Source: Tridacna crocea
Taxonomy: Eukaryota > Mollusca > Bivalvia > Cardiida > Cardiidae
Length of the DNA stretch: 64,000 nucleotides
Assembly: GCA_943736015.1 (NCBI GenBank)
Contig: OX031057.1
Coordinates: 59,974,001 to 60,038,000 of the forward strand
Reading direction: 5' to 3'
In this document: positions 21,982-31,598 of the stretch, in pieces
Numbering within the stretch: the first letter of the stretch is position 1
How the letters are laid out: every line of letters begins with the position of its first letter
Translations under genes and position numbers: made by a program
Notes under the pieces: model-generated
Database searches by the model: none
What the model was told of the DNA's origin: nothing
What the model saw: only the letters and a program-made list of their open reading frames with translations

Positions 21982-23418
21982 TAGCTCACCTGAGCACGAA
22001 GTGCTCATGGTGAGCTTCTGTGATCACCCAATGTCCGTCGTCCGCCGTGCATCGTCCACAATTTCTTTAAACATCTTCTCCTCCTAAACCATGGGGCCAA
22101 TCTTGACGAAACTTGGCAGGGATGTTCCTTAGGTGAAGCTCTACCAAAGTTGTTCAAGAGATTGAATTCCACCCATAATTCTGGTTGCCATGGCAACCAG
22201 AAGGAAAAAAATAGCCGAATCTTTGAAAATCTTCTTCTCTGGAACTAGAAGGTGTAGAGCTTTGATATTTGGTATGTAGCATCTCCTAGTGGACCTCTAC
22301 CAAGGTTGTTCATATGATGTCCCTGGGGTCCAAACTTGCCCCACCCCGGGGGTCACAATTTTGAAACATAGAAATAAAGAAGGAAAACTTTAAAATTCTT
22401 CTTCCGGGGGTCACAAGTTTGAAACATATGAACAAAGAAGGAAAAATTTAAAATTCTACTTCTCTGAAACCAGAAGGTGCACAGCTTTGATATTTGGTAT
22501 GTGGCATCTCTTAGTGGACCTCTACCAAGATGTTCGTATGATGTCCCTGGGGTCCAAATTTGCCCCACCCCGGGGGTCCAAATTTGCCCCACCCCGGGGG
22601 TCACAATTTTGAAACATAGAAATAAAGAAGGAAAACTTTTAAAATTCTTCTTCTCTGAAACTAGAAGATGTAGAGCTTTGATATTTGGTAAGTAGGATCT
22701 CGTAGAGGACTTCTACAATGTTAGGTCATATGATGTCCCTGGGGTCAAAACTTGCCCTGCCCCGTGGGTCACAAGTTCAAAACATAGGAACAAAGATGGA
22801 AAACTTAAAAAATCTTCTTCTGTGAAATTGGAAGGAGTAGAGCTTTGATATCTGGTACGAAGCATTTTTTCCTAGTGGACCTCTACCAAATTTGTTCATA
22901 TGATGCCCCAGGGGTCAAAACTGGCTCCGCCCAGGGGTCACAAGTTTGAACATAGCAACAAAGAAGGAAAACTTTAGAATTCTCCTTCTCTGAAACTGGA
23001 TAGCTTAGAGCTTTGATATTTTTTCTGAAGCATCTCCCGGTAAAACTCTTCCATGTTTCTTTATATGATGCCTCTGGGGTTCAAACTGGCCCTGCCCTGG
23101 GGGTCATAAGTTTGAAAATGGGTGGGGGGGGGGGAGGAAAACTTTAAAATTCTTCTTCTTCTTTGAAACCAGAAGGTGTTGATCTTTGATATTTGGTATA
23201 AAGCATCTCCTAGTGGACGTTTGCCAAGTTTATTTATATGATGCCCCTGGGATCATAATTGGCCCAGCCCCTGGGGTCACAAGTGTTATCATGGGAACTG
23301 AAAAGGAAAAAAATTAAAATTCTTCTTCTCTGAAACTAGGAGTTGTAGAGCTTTGATATTTGGTATGTAGCCTCTACTAGTGGATCTCTACCAATTTTGT
23401 TCATAAGATGCCCCAGGA
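21982..23418 (+). mobile_element. Type A Helentron-like element, 3'-truncated (A2)
   Basis: 5' end TTAGCTCACCTGAGCACGAA, then GTCCGTCGTCCGCC and CTGGTTGCCATGGCAACC. About seven units of roughly 170 bp follow, with GCTTTGATATTTGGTATG, GGACCTCTACCAA and TGATGTCCCTGGGGTC. A 26-bp stretch around GCCCCACCCCGGGGGTC is duplicated at 22555-22605. The 3' hairpin is missing: at 23418 the sequence passes directly into a MITE right arm, so a deletion removed both. Confidence 0.7.
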
Positions 23419-23463
23419 TCAATTTGGACAGGTCTAAAATTTTGTCGTTTGGTAAAGAGTTAA
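23419..23463 (+). mobile_element. TTAA-MITE right-end remnant
   Basis: CAATTTGGACAGGTCTAAAA and TCGTTTGGTAAAGAGTTAA; probably the other end of the copy begun at 21881. Confidence 0.7.
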
Positions 23464-23574
23464 AGCTTTGTAAGTAGATAGCTGTTTGCACTTTGAAAGA
23501 ATAGAAATTGCTCCTAATGATTTCTCATTTTCCCACTCACAGTGTCTGCTGAGTTTTCATCCTAATTTTTCCTT

Positions 23575-23742
23575 GAAAATTCATATTCAGAACAATACTC
23601 ATGAAACTTAGTGAGAATCTTTGTCACAATGTTTTTTGGACGAGTTAGATAATGTCATGAGCAGTCAAAACCTAAGCTATTGGGTCAAATCTTAGAAAAC
23701 CTTGTGAACAATGTAGAGGCCACATTTTCAGTCCAAAACTCC
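23575..23742 (+). repeat. Isolated type A core unit
   Basis: AATACTCATGAAACTTAGTG, GGGTCAAATCTTAGAAAACC and AGAGGCCACATTTTCAGTCC, as in the arrays at 221 and 58956, but only one unit and no element ends. Confidence 0.6.
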
Positions 23743-23743
23743 T

Positions 23744-23917
23744 TTAACTCTTTACCAAACGACAAAATTCTAGACTAGTCCAGATCAAAAGCATTTGCAG
23801 ATGACAAAATAAAAGTGACTGAAGAATTGATATTTGTTTTGGGAAGGGTAGAAAAGATTGGGGGGAAAAGAGGAAATGCATTTTCTCCTTTTTGCACAAT
23901 GTTTTCAATAGGCTATA
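23744..23917 (-). mobile_element. TTAA-MITE, right end lost
   Basis: TTAA at 23744 and a full outer arm; the hairpin apex is deleted (AGGAAATGCATTTTCTCC) and the right tip is replaced after TTTTCAATAGGC. Confidence 0.7.
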
Positions 23918-24485
23918 TTGTGGATTAATATCATACAAAGATTTACAGAAACAACATGCCACCTTGGTTTGCTGTGAGAAAAAGCGACTCGTGCATCCTT
24001 TAAACTTGATAGTTAGTAATTGTGTTTGTCAGAGTTTTGATCTTTCAAATATAATGCATAGACCTGAAAGATTGCCAGTAGATTCTCTAGTGCTTCAGGA
24101 TTGGAGACATTTCTACCAATTTTTATGCCAATTGAGGCCACTGGCCATGGACACCGGGAGACATGAAACCTGTGCATACTGGCCCCTTTCACTTCATATT
24201 TTCCATTCAATTAAACATGTCCTGTTGGAGCCAATAAAAGGCAGGAAATCAGCATCCTTAAGCTCAGGCTTGTGCTTTCCATCAAATTCTGTTAATCTCT
24301 GCCCTTTACATATAAGCCTTTCAGGATCTTTGAACCACCATAATTATATAATGGCAAATTTATCCGTTTGGTGCAATAAAAACCACTTTGCTATTATTCT
24401 ACCAGGTATATTATTAGTACAACACTGCATATTTGCCTCTGTAAGGCCAACAGATAGCATAATTATTTTTCTATTTAAAATGAAA
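23892..24485 (+). other. Longest ORF of the window, 198 codons, unrecognised
   Basis: ATG at 23898-type context inside MITE sequence; the protein begins MHNVFNRLYCGLISYKDLQK and has no motif, repeat, signal peptide or membrane segment that I recognise. In 64 kb of AT-rich DNA one such ORF can arise by chance. Not annotated as a gene. Confidence 0.15.
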
Positions 24486-24889
24486 TAGTTTGTAACACAA
24501 GATTGTCTATTTTAAGAACAGACTCAGATTATGCAAAAGTTTAAATAAATAGAGCATTTCAGGATCATCAGTGATATAAAAACAGCATTTTCTTATTATG
24601 TATGGCTCAGCAGTTCACTTGCCCTCAGACTAGAACTGTAGAAAAATCAACTTGTCTGCCGGCAAAAAGTCCCAAGCGGGGACAAATCAGCCATAGGAAA
24701 TCTGCACCCCTGATGGAGACAAATGATATACAATGTTCTTTCAATTTATTACAGAATATTTTTTAGATTTAAACAATGTAACCGCTTATGAGTCATCCAC
24801 ATTGATTTATGTAACAATGTCTGGACGCAAGATGTCATATTTTTCATACATAATAGATGATGTTTTATTTTAGATTCTTATCATCTTTA
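24486..24889. other. Unassigned sequence
   Basis: No gene or repeat boundary recognised. A short MITE-like arm (CTAGACTTGCCCATATTGAA) appears at 24907-24944 just after it. Confidence 0.4.
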
Positions 24890-24945
24890 TACCTCACAAC
24901 AAAGGTCTAGACTTGCCCATATTGAAATTTCTTGCAGATAACAAA

Positions 24946-25175
24946 TTAACCCTTTACTCCATAGATACTCATTTTGACATACCAACAACAAACAGCTTTT
25001 GAAAACATTGTGGAAAAAGGACAAATTGCTCGTAATGAGCAATTTCTCCTTTTCCCACAATGTTTCCCACTCAATCAGATATTTGTATGCTCATTTGTCC
25101 ATATTTTTGACATCATATCTTTATTTGCTGCTGAAATGGAAGAGCCTCAAATTGGCATATCAGGTAAAGGGTTAA
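24946..25175 (+). mobile_element. TTAA-MITE, divergent subfamily with CTCGTAATGAG apex
   Basis: TTAA at 24946 and 25172, tips TTAACCCTTTACT / AGGTAAAGGGTTAA. Core GGACAAATTGCTCGTAATGAG. The outer arms (ATGGAAGAGCCTCAAATTGG) are unlike the common type, yet the length is still about 229 bp. Confidence 0.75.
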
Positions 25176-25320
25176 GTGCTGTTCAAGTATGAGGATTTAT
25201 CTTTAGAATTTTACAAAAAAGAAATTTGGTGTTTATCAGCAGTTTCTCCTTTTTCAACAATATTTTCTTATCCCTATCGTCTCTATCAGGTTAAAGTAGA
25301 GGACGTTTGTCAAAGAGTTA
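25176..25320 (-). mobile_element. TTAA-MITE, strongly decayed
   Basis: GTTTATCAGCAGTTTCTCC, TTCAACAATATTTTCTTATC and a closing CAAAGAGTTAA; shares the TTAA at 25172. Confidence 0.4.
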
Positions 25321-25399
25321 AAGATTGTCCCAAGACTAGATTCCTCTTTACTGTTTCACTTCAGGGTCCATTGTGACTCGGTGTTTACAATTTTTCTTT

Positions 25400-25610
25400 T
25401 TTAGCCCAGAAACCATGATTTCATCATGGCAGGTAGTTCAAGTCTATTGGGAATGACCTTGGGCAAGGCATTGCAGATTCACAGCCTAGAACCATAGAAA
25501 CTGGGCAAGAAAGACATGATCAAGTAAGCTGTTGTTGTGATATCCAGATGGTAGAAGTCAGAATCAGACTGTTCAGAATATGCAGTCTGAAGGTTGATCT
25601 ATACTATTTG
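25400..25610 (+). repeat. SINE relic plus GATC-palindrome motif
   Basis: GACATGATCAAGTAAGCTGT resembles the SINE end at 62900. At 25561 AATCAGACTG...CAGTCTGAAGG then TTGATCTATACT is one of the dispersed GATCAGACTGCA / TGCAGTCTGATC repeats (also 51296, 52100). Confidence 0.35.
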
Positions 25611-25619
25611 CTTGTATAA

Positions 25620-25879
25620 TTAACTCTTTATACCAAACTGCAACATTTTGGATGTGTCTCAAATGCATTTACAAAAAACAAAGGGAAGATGGCTCAAGTG
25701 ACAGAAGATGTTGTTGACAGGATAGAAAATATTGTGGGAAAAGGATAAAATGCTGGTTACCAGCATTTTCTCCTCTTCCCAGTGTTTTCAAAAGGCTTCT
25801 TTAACAGGGTCATTAAAAGTAAGGATTGTGTGGTAAAGAACAGGGTCATTAAAACTCAGGATTGTGTGGTAAAGGGTTA
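25620..25879 (-). mobile_element. TTAA-MITE with duplicated right end
   Basis: The terminal block AACAGGGTCATTAAAA..AGGATTGTGTGGTAAAG occurs twice in tandem (25807 and 25840), lengthening the copy by about 33 bp. The core keeps GATAAAATGCTGGTTACC. Confidence 0.75.
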
Positions 25880-26020
25880 GAGGGTCTTGCATGACTTAGT
25901 GGTAAAGTGTTGGACAACTTAAATGGAGGCCCCAGCTTCTAGCTGTGTTGGAAACACTGTCGTTTAGGTTCACTGAGCCCCTAGCCTTGTACTCATGAAA
26001 CCCAGGGGGGAAAAATGTTG
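25880..26020 (+). repeat. tRNA-like SINE remnant
   Basis: GTCTTGCATGACTTAGTGGT and AAAGTGTTGGACAAC form an A-box-like start; no clear B box. Confidence 0.25.
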
Positions 26021-26082
26021 AAAATGCAGTAACAGAATTCAAACAACCATTTTTAGTGAAACTTAAAAGAAGCTCTCTAACT

Positions 26083-26304
26083 TTAACACTTTACCAAATC
26101 ACCCCTGGTTTTTACGACCTTGACCCTTGTTAAATCATTGTGGGAAAAGTAGAAAATGCTGGTAACCAGCATTTTCTCCTTTTCCCACAATGTTTTCTAT
26201 CCTGCTGGAAACAAATGACAGTTTTTGAAATGCTTTTATTCTGTCGTCTGCAAGTGCTTTCAATATTGACCCGTCTAAAACTTTTTCAGGAGGTAGAGAG
26301 TTAA
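26083..26304 (+). mobile_element. TTAA-MITE, shares TTAA with next copy
   Basis: Hairpin intact around GGTAACC; right end GGAGGTAGAGAGTTAA at 26301-26304. Arm type GGTTTTTACGACC. Confidence 0.8.
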
Positions 26305-26529
26305 CTCATTTCCAAACGACAATATTTTAGGTTTGACCAAATCAAAAGCATTTGCAGACGGCAAAATAAAAGGGACTGAAAATTTGAAATTTGTTTTGTG
26401 AAGAGTAGAAAACATTGTGGGAAAAGGAGAAAATGCTGGTTAACAGTATTTTCTCCTTTTCATACAATGGTTTCAAAAGGCTTCTTTCTCGGGGTCATCA
26501 AAAGTAGGGATTGTGTGGCAATGGGTTAA
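26301..26529 (-). mobile_element. TTAA-MITE, full length
   Basis: Begins at the TTAA that also closes the preceding copy and ends at TTAA 26526. Arm mismatch at GGTTAACAGTATTTTC. Confidence 0.85.
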
Positions 26530-26643
26530 GTGGATTGTATATTTAGCGGTCAAGTTTACATGAGCCATGCTCTGGCAACAGAGGTCTTAATGCATCTCCA
26601 TCATGCATGATATCTAGCAGCTTGTCACAGTAACATGGAACTA

Positions 26644-26874
26644 TTAACCCTTTCCCAAACAATACCTGGATTTTACGACCCTGAGATGGAAGCCTTTTGA
26701 AGATTATTGTGGGAAAAGGAGAAAATGCTGGTAACCAGCATTTTCTTCTTTTCCCGCAATGTTTTCTACCCTTCCCCCAAAACAAATTGCAGTTTTTCAG
26801 TTACTTTCATTTTTGTCGTCGCAAATGCTTTCAATTTTGATAAAGCTAAAATTTTGTTGTTTGGTAATGAGTTA
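26644..26874 (+). mobile_element. TTAA-MITE, full length
   Basis: TTAA at 26644; core AAAATGCTGGTAACCAGC; right end TTTGGTAATGAGTTAT with a mutated last base. Confidence 0.85.
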
Positions 26875-26879
26875 TTTCT

Positions 26880-27078
26880 TTAACGAACAATCCCAAATTT
26901 TGACGATCCTGAGAAGGAAGCCTTTTGAAAACATTGTGGAAAAAGGAGAAAATGCTGGTAACAATGTTTCTTACCCTTCCCAAACGGAATTTCAATTTTT
27001 CAGTCTCTTTCGTTTTGTCATCTGCAGATGCTTTAAATTTGCACTAGGCTAAAATTTTGTTGTTTAGTAATGAGTTAA
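26880..27078 (+). mobile_element. TTAA-MITE, one hairpin arm deleted
   Basis: Core reads GAAAATGCTGGTAACAATGT: the right arm is missing exactly between the apex and CAATGTTT. Both TTAA ends are present (26880, 27075). Confidence 0.8.
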
Positions 27079-27097
27079 ATCCAGTCTGTCTAACATC

Positions 27098-27326
27098 TTA
27101 ACCCTTTACCCGATAAGGCATTTCTATGGTATCTCTAATTGACCCTAAATAACAGCAAGGAGGAAGCAGTTTCTTATGTGTACATGACACCTTTTGATAG
27201 CATAGAAAACATTGTGCCAAAAGGTGAAATTGCTCATGTCGAGCATTTTCACCTTTTGCCACAATGTTTTCCAAAGGCTCCTACAAGCAATGCGTAGAAA
27301 TGATTATCTATGGAGTAAAGGGTTAA
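27098..27326 (+). mobile_element. TTAA-MITE, CTCATGTCGAG subfamily
   Basis: TTAA at 27098 and 27323, exactly 229 bp. Core GCCAAAAGGTGAAATTGCTC pairs with GAGCATTTTCACCTTTTGGC-type sequence, so the arms changed together (GGGAAAAGGAG to GCCAAAAGGTG). The outer arms are unrelated to the common type. Confidence 0.8.
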
Positions 27327-27481
27327 TAAATCATGATGTACACTGGTCCTCTGAAATGCAGAAAATTGACCAATAGCAAAAAGGCTTTGGGCCAGGTCAG
27401 CTTGTATCAGGGAGCATGGCTTATATATTAGGTGCTGAAAGTTCTGTCAATGATGAGTCAATGCATTCTGTCTGTTTTCAG

Positions 27482-27655
27482 ATAAAACTGGATAGTCTAC
27501 GAAGAGGTAGTAGCCACTGCGAAAACCTGCCTCGATGTTGCTATTATTAGAAACAATGGGATGTGGTCGCAGCAAGAATCAGTCCCCAAAGAACGGAGGG
27601 CAAGACATCCCAGATGCGAAAGAGAAAGGAACAGGCAGAAAGAAAAAAAGTAAAG
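27482..27655 (+). CDS. Candidate host exon with MGCG N-terminus (first coding exon)
   Basis: A strong acceptor, TTCTGTCTGTTTTCAG (ends 27481), precedes the exon and a donor G|GTAATT follows at 27656. An ATG at 27556 (context AACAATGGG) opens a 33-codon frame starting MGCGRSKNQSPKNGG and ending GTGRKKKSK, phase 1. Gly2-Cys3 followed by Ser/Lys is the usual context for N-myristoylation plus palmitoylation, and the following lysine-rich stretch would favour membrane attachment. A TAG at 27511 closes the frame upstream; an in-frame ATG at 27535 has weaker context. The segment is not repetitive within the window. I cannot name the gene. Later exons were not found in this window; 42625-42870 is a weak possibility. 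Confidence 0.45.
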
Positions 27656-27727
27656 GTAATTGGCTGTGTCATTAAATGGGTCAATTTTCTGCAAGATTAT
27701 CGAATCCAAGGCCAATGTCCCATTGAA

Positions 27728-27956
27728 TTAACCAATTACCAAACGACAATGTTTTAGACTGGTCCAAATTGAAAGCATTTGCAGACGACAAAATATAAGT
27801 GACTGTAAATTTGAAATTTCTTTTGTGAAGGGTAGAAAACATTGTGGGAAAAGGAGAAAATGCTGGTTAACAGCATTTTCTCCTTTTCCCACAATGTTTT
27901 CTAAAGGCTTCTTTCTCAGGGGCGTCATAAGTAGGGATTGTGTGGTAATGGGTTAA
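27728..27956 (-). mobile_element. TTAA-MITE, full length
   Basis: 229 bp with TTAA at 27728 and 27953, very close to 7208-7436. Apex GGTTAACAGC. It lies 73 bp downstream of the candidate exon donor. Confidence 0.85.
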
Positions 27957-28007
27957 TGTAATGTCCATGGCTAAAATCTGATTTTAACCAGCTGGAGGAA
28001 TTCACTG

Positions 28008-28067
28008 TTAACCCTTCACCAGATGACAAAAACTTATCCAAATTCTAAGTGATTGCAGATAACAATC
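28008..28067 (-). mobile_element. TTAA-MITE left arm, cut by MULE-like element
   Basis: TTAACCCTTCACCAGATGAC to GATTGCAGATAACAATC; the element resumes at 28615. Confidence 0.65.
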
Positions 28068-28614
28068 CATCTTCGCGAGCCAAGGTTACGATCACTACGT
28101 GGATTTTACCTTGGTGGATCGAGCCGGATTTCAAGATTCCCACAACACGCCCCCCTATTGGATGCTGCTTATTATCTCCCTTTATGTCATATTTCTTATA
28201 GCCAATGAAATGTTGTTTTACAAAGCGCTTACGAATACAATAATTCAACATGAAGCAATAACCACAAACATACTTCGACGTTACATGGTCAGGTGCTGGG
28301 ATATAGCCTAAAACATCTGATAATTGATTGGTCACATTGAAACTTTATGTAAATTTTGTTCATCTATGTTTTCTTCGGTAATAAATCATTCCAGATCCTG
28401 AACACATCCACGGAGGTATTCATGTTTACCTTCTATTTTTATCACGACCCTGTTCTATTTTTATAAAAGATGAAATGCCACGAGCGATTTGATTTGATGC
28501 AGTTAGAACTAGCAGCAACCAATGAAAATACATACAGGGTGATTGTTGAAATCAAGCTCAATCTGCCAAGGGTAGAGTAGCGTAGTGGATTGTAACCCTT
28601 GGCTTGCAAACATG
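28068..28614 (-). mobile_element. MULE-like MITE, 547 bp
   Basis: Left end CATCTTCGCGAGCCAAGGTT, right end AACCCTTGGCTTGCAAACATG: inverted ends of roughly 80 bp with further pairing around GGATCGAGC..GATTT. It is the reverse-oriented sister of 40473-41021. Flanks ATAACAATC / ATGACATCA agree at six of nine positions, as an old 9-bp duplication might. The ORFs in it (96 and 70 codons) are not supported. Confidence 0.65.
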
Positions 28615-28740
28615 ATGACATCAGAGTTACTTGAATAATGGGAGTTGCTGGTTTACTAGCATTCTATCATTTTCATACAAATGTTTTCAGAAGTATTTAC
28701 CTTGGGCTCATCACAATATGGGATAGTTTGGCAAAATGTT
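28615..28740 (-). mobile_element. TTAA-MITE right part after the MULE-like insertion
   Basis: GTTGCTGGTTTACTAGCATTC, ATTTTCATACAAATGTTTTC and GGGATAGTTTGGCAAAATG continue the copy begun at 28008; strongly decayed. Confidence 0.55.
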
Positions 28741-28815
28741 GGACTCATTCAGCATTCTGCCAAGCTAGATTCTTTTGAAGTTGAGAAAATTTCTTCCTAA
28801 GGTCAAAAAATTTTT

Positions 28816-28982
28816 TTAAACCATTGCCATACAGTCCCTACTTTTGACAACTCTGAGAAAGAATCCTTTAAAAAACATTGTGGGAAAAGGAGAAAATGCT
28901 GGTAACCAGCATTTTCTCTTTTTCCCACAATGTCTTCTACCCTTCACATAACAAATTTCAAATTTTCAGTCACTTTTATGAT
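28816..28982 (+). mobile_element. TTAA-MITE, right arm truncated
   Basis: Left arm and hairpin are complete; homology stops after TTTTCAGTCACTTTTAT. Confidence 0.75.
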
Positions 28983-29101
28983 GTAGTCAGTTGAATGTGC
29001 AGACACAGACTTAATTTGCCTGTGGATTCTCTATTGTGTAACTGACAGTTTGTCCCGTACATTTTCTTTGCCAGACAACAAAACTTCAGACTTGTTCATA
29101 T

Positions 29102-29330
29102 TTAACTCTTTAACATTTGACAAAATTTTTGGCTTGTCCAAATTGAAAGAATTTGCAGACGACAAAATAAGAGTGACTGAAAAATTGAAATTTGTTTTGT
29201 GAATGGTAGAAAACATTGTAGGAAAAGGAGAAAATGCTGGTTACCAGCATTTTCTCCTTTTCCCACCATGTTTTCTAAAAGCTTCTTTCTCAGGGTGGTC
29301 AAAAGTACGGATTGTGTGGTAATGGGTTAA
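29102..29330 (-). mobile_element. TTAA-MITE, full length, shares TTAA with next copy
   Basis: TTAA at 29102 and 29327; 229 bp. Core with TAGGAAAAGG / TTTTCCCACCATG. Confidence 0.85.
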
Positions 29331-29562
29331 CTCTTTCCCAAATGACAAAATTGTTCAGACTGGCCCAACTTGAAATTACAAAGTCTTGCAGATGACAAAA
29401 TAAAGGTAACACAAAAATCGAAATTTGTTTCCAGCAGGGTAGAAAACATTGTGGGAAAAAAAGAAAATGCTGGTTACCAGCATTTGTCCTTTTCTCACAA
29501 TGTTTTCTAAAGGCCTCCATCTTGGGGTCGTAAAAAAAACAGATGGTTTGGTAAATGGTTAA
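29327..29562 (-). mobile_element. TTAA-MITE, second of an abutting pair
   Basis: Starts at the TTAA closing the previous copy, ends at TTAA 29559. Left arm carries an insertion (AAATTACAAAGTCTTGCAG). Confidence 0.8.
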
Positions 29563-29696
29563 AGAAGTATCTGTACTTATATTTGCTCAGGAGAAAATTT
29601 TATGTCGCTAACATGGTAAATGGGGATGGGAAAGGGCATGTCCTTCAGGGTTTGACAACATTGTAGGAAGAGTTGGGCATGGGATGATATATTTTG

Positions 29697-29878
29697 GAAA
29701 CCCTGAGAAAGCTTTTGAAAATATTGCTGGAAAAGGAAAAACACATGGTAACCAAGAATTGTCTTGGATTAGCAAATACAAACTTATCACATTGTTGGAA
29801 TCAAGAAAGATTTTGTTGTCTGGAAATGCTTTTAAATTGGAGCAGAATATCAAATTTTTTCATCTGGTCTGGAGTTAA
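29697..29878 (+). mobile_element. TTAA-MITE, decayed, shares TTAA with next copy
   Basis: AAACCCTGAGAAAGCTTTTG, ACACATGGTAACCAAGAATT and GATTTTGTTGTCTGGAAATG; closes with GGAGTTAA at 29875. Confidence 0.55.
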
Positions 29879-30106
29879 TCCCGACTTTTAACGACCCTGA
29901 AAAAAAGCCTTTTGAAAACATTGTTGGAATAGGAGAAAATGCTGGTAACCAGCATTTTCTCCTTTTCCCACAGTGTTTTCTACCTTATTGATTTTGTTGT
30001 CTGGAAATGCTTTTAAACTTCAGCTTTTGAGTTACGTTTATATTGACGTCTGCAAGTTCCCTGTGTTTGGACCAGTCTAAAAGTTTGTTGTTTGGTAAAG
30101 AGTTAA
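29875..30106 (+). mobile_element. TTAA-MITE, full length
   Basis: TTAA at 29875 and 30103. A block ATTTTGTTGTCTGGAAATGC in the right arm also occurs in the preceding copy at the same relative place. Confidence 0.8.
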
Positions 30107-30109
30107 GTC

Positions 30110-30262
30110 TACAACACAATGCTAGTAATCAGTATTTTCTCCTTTTCCAACAATGTTTATTTTTTTCTTAGCAAATTCTCAAAATTCCCACTTTATTAAA
30201 TTTTTTCGCTGTAAAAGCTTTCAATTTTAACAGCTCCAAAGTTTTATCTTTTGATGAAAAGC
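30110..30262 (+). mobile_element. TTAA-MITE, right part, decayed
   Basis: GCTAGTAATCAGTATTTTCTC, CTTTTCCAACAATGTTTA and AGCTTTCAATTTTAACAGC. Confidence 0.5.
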
Positions 30263-30654
30263 TAACAAACGGACAAAAGCTGAGTAGTATGCATATTCCT
30301 ATGGGGACAGTTTTTATATGCCAAGTAGAGAATGGATGCTCCTAAATCTTGGCTCAAAGAGCCTTGTTGTAGCCATTAATGGAAAATTTTCCGTCCTAAT
30401 TTTTCCACAAATCACCATTATTCCAGAGTTGGGTGAAGATGTACAAGATCCTAGAAGGTCATATGGGAATTGAATAATCTCTTTTCCTGTTGGAGTCTTT
30501 ATGTTCCATTTCATTTGTTAGTCTATAGATACTGCACTCATCCAAACTCAGATTTTTTTCTTTCTTTGGTAAAAATACAGTGCAGCTCCTATGAGTACCA
30601 AATAAATGAGCCCAGCCTAATTACATTGCTGTAATAGGTTATTTATTTAGTTCA
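30263..30654. other. Unassigned sequence
   Basis: No recognisable gene; the minus-strand 66-codon ORF (30314-30514) has no known motif. Confidence 0.35.
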
Positions 30655-30980
30655 AAACCAGTGGGTCAATGGTTTGGATCCCAAGCTACAGCATTAAAAA
30701 ATTTTACTTTCTAAGGATTGATGATTGTCACTTTGACAGAATCCATTCCTGTCTTCATACTGTAAGCTCATTATTGTTTTGAGAATGTTCATATGAGAGA
30801 GCAATTAGTGGCTTAGACAGAATATTTTGCAAAGTACTGGAAATGAAAACTTAATGAAAGCATGGAAAGGTGACCTGGCATGGAAAGGTGACCTGGCATC
30901 TATGGTATAACTGAAATAATGTTGAAAATAATTGAATTATGTTGAAAATGGTGTTTAACGCCATACAAACCAACATACTA
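30655..30980 (+). mobile_element. tRNA-derived SINE, decayed
   Basis: B-box-like GGTTTGGATCCCAAGC, then CTAAGGATTGATGATTGTCA, ACAGAATCCATTCCTGTC and TGCAAAGTACTGGAAA in the order of 44005-44335. The tail has two in-tandem GCATGGAAAGGTGACCTG. Confidence 0.55.
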
Positions 30981-31073
30981 AGTGAATTAATTGGGCATCT
31001 TATGGTGAGAAAAAATTGTCAAGATTTTGCAATGTTAGGGCTATTTGGGTTAGAACGTTGTAAATAATACACC

Positions 31074-31296
31074 TTAATTCTTTACCAAACAATCCCTGGA
31101 TTTTACACCCTGAGATAGAAGCCTTTTGAAAACACTGTGGGAAAAGGAGAAAATGCTGGTACCAGCATTTTCTCCTTTTCCCACAATGTTTTCTACCCTG
31201 CTAGATATGAATTTAATTTTTGAAGTGGGTTTATTTTGTCTGTAAGTGCTTTCAGTTTGGACCTGTCTAAAATTATGGGGTTGGGTAAAGGGTTAA
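31074..31296 (+). mobile_element. TTAA-MITE, full length
   Basis: TTAA at 31074 and 31293. Apex shortened to GCTGGTACCAGC. Arm variants AACACTGTGGG left, CCCACAATGTT right (not matched). Confidence 0.85.
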
Positions 31297-31359
31297 AATA
31301 TTGTTATAAAAATTTTTTAAAGTATTCTTCTGCAAGAAGAAAAAGAAATAACGTTATAC

Positions 31360-31538
31360 CAATTTAAAGAAAACAATCCTGACTTTAAAAACTTTGTGAA
31401 GATTTTTGAAAACATGGGGCATGGGTGGAATAGAGAAAATGCTGGTAACAAGCGTTTTCTCCTCAATTTTTAATTCCCACTCATTTTTTGTCTGCTAATG
31501 TTTTCAATTTGGACATGTTGTTGGTTGTTAAAGAGTTA
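31360..31538 (+). mobile_element. TTAA-MITE, decayed
   Basis: AAACAATCCTGACTTTAAAA, AAATGCTGGTAACAAGCGTT and a closing TTGTTAAAGAGTTAA. Confidence 0.55.
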
Positions 31539-31598
31539 ATTTTGCAATTGAAGCAACATTCTAGTAGTCCACTGAACTGATTGCTCTTCCTTACTGTG

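Noticed and set aside
23892..24485. 198-codon ORF as a host gene
   Set aside because: No motif, starts inside a MITE, and one such ORF is expected by chance in this much AT-rich sequence.
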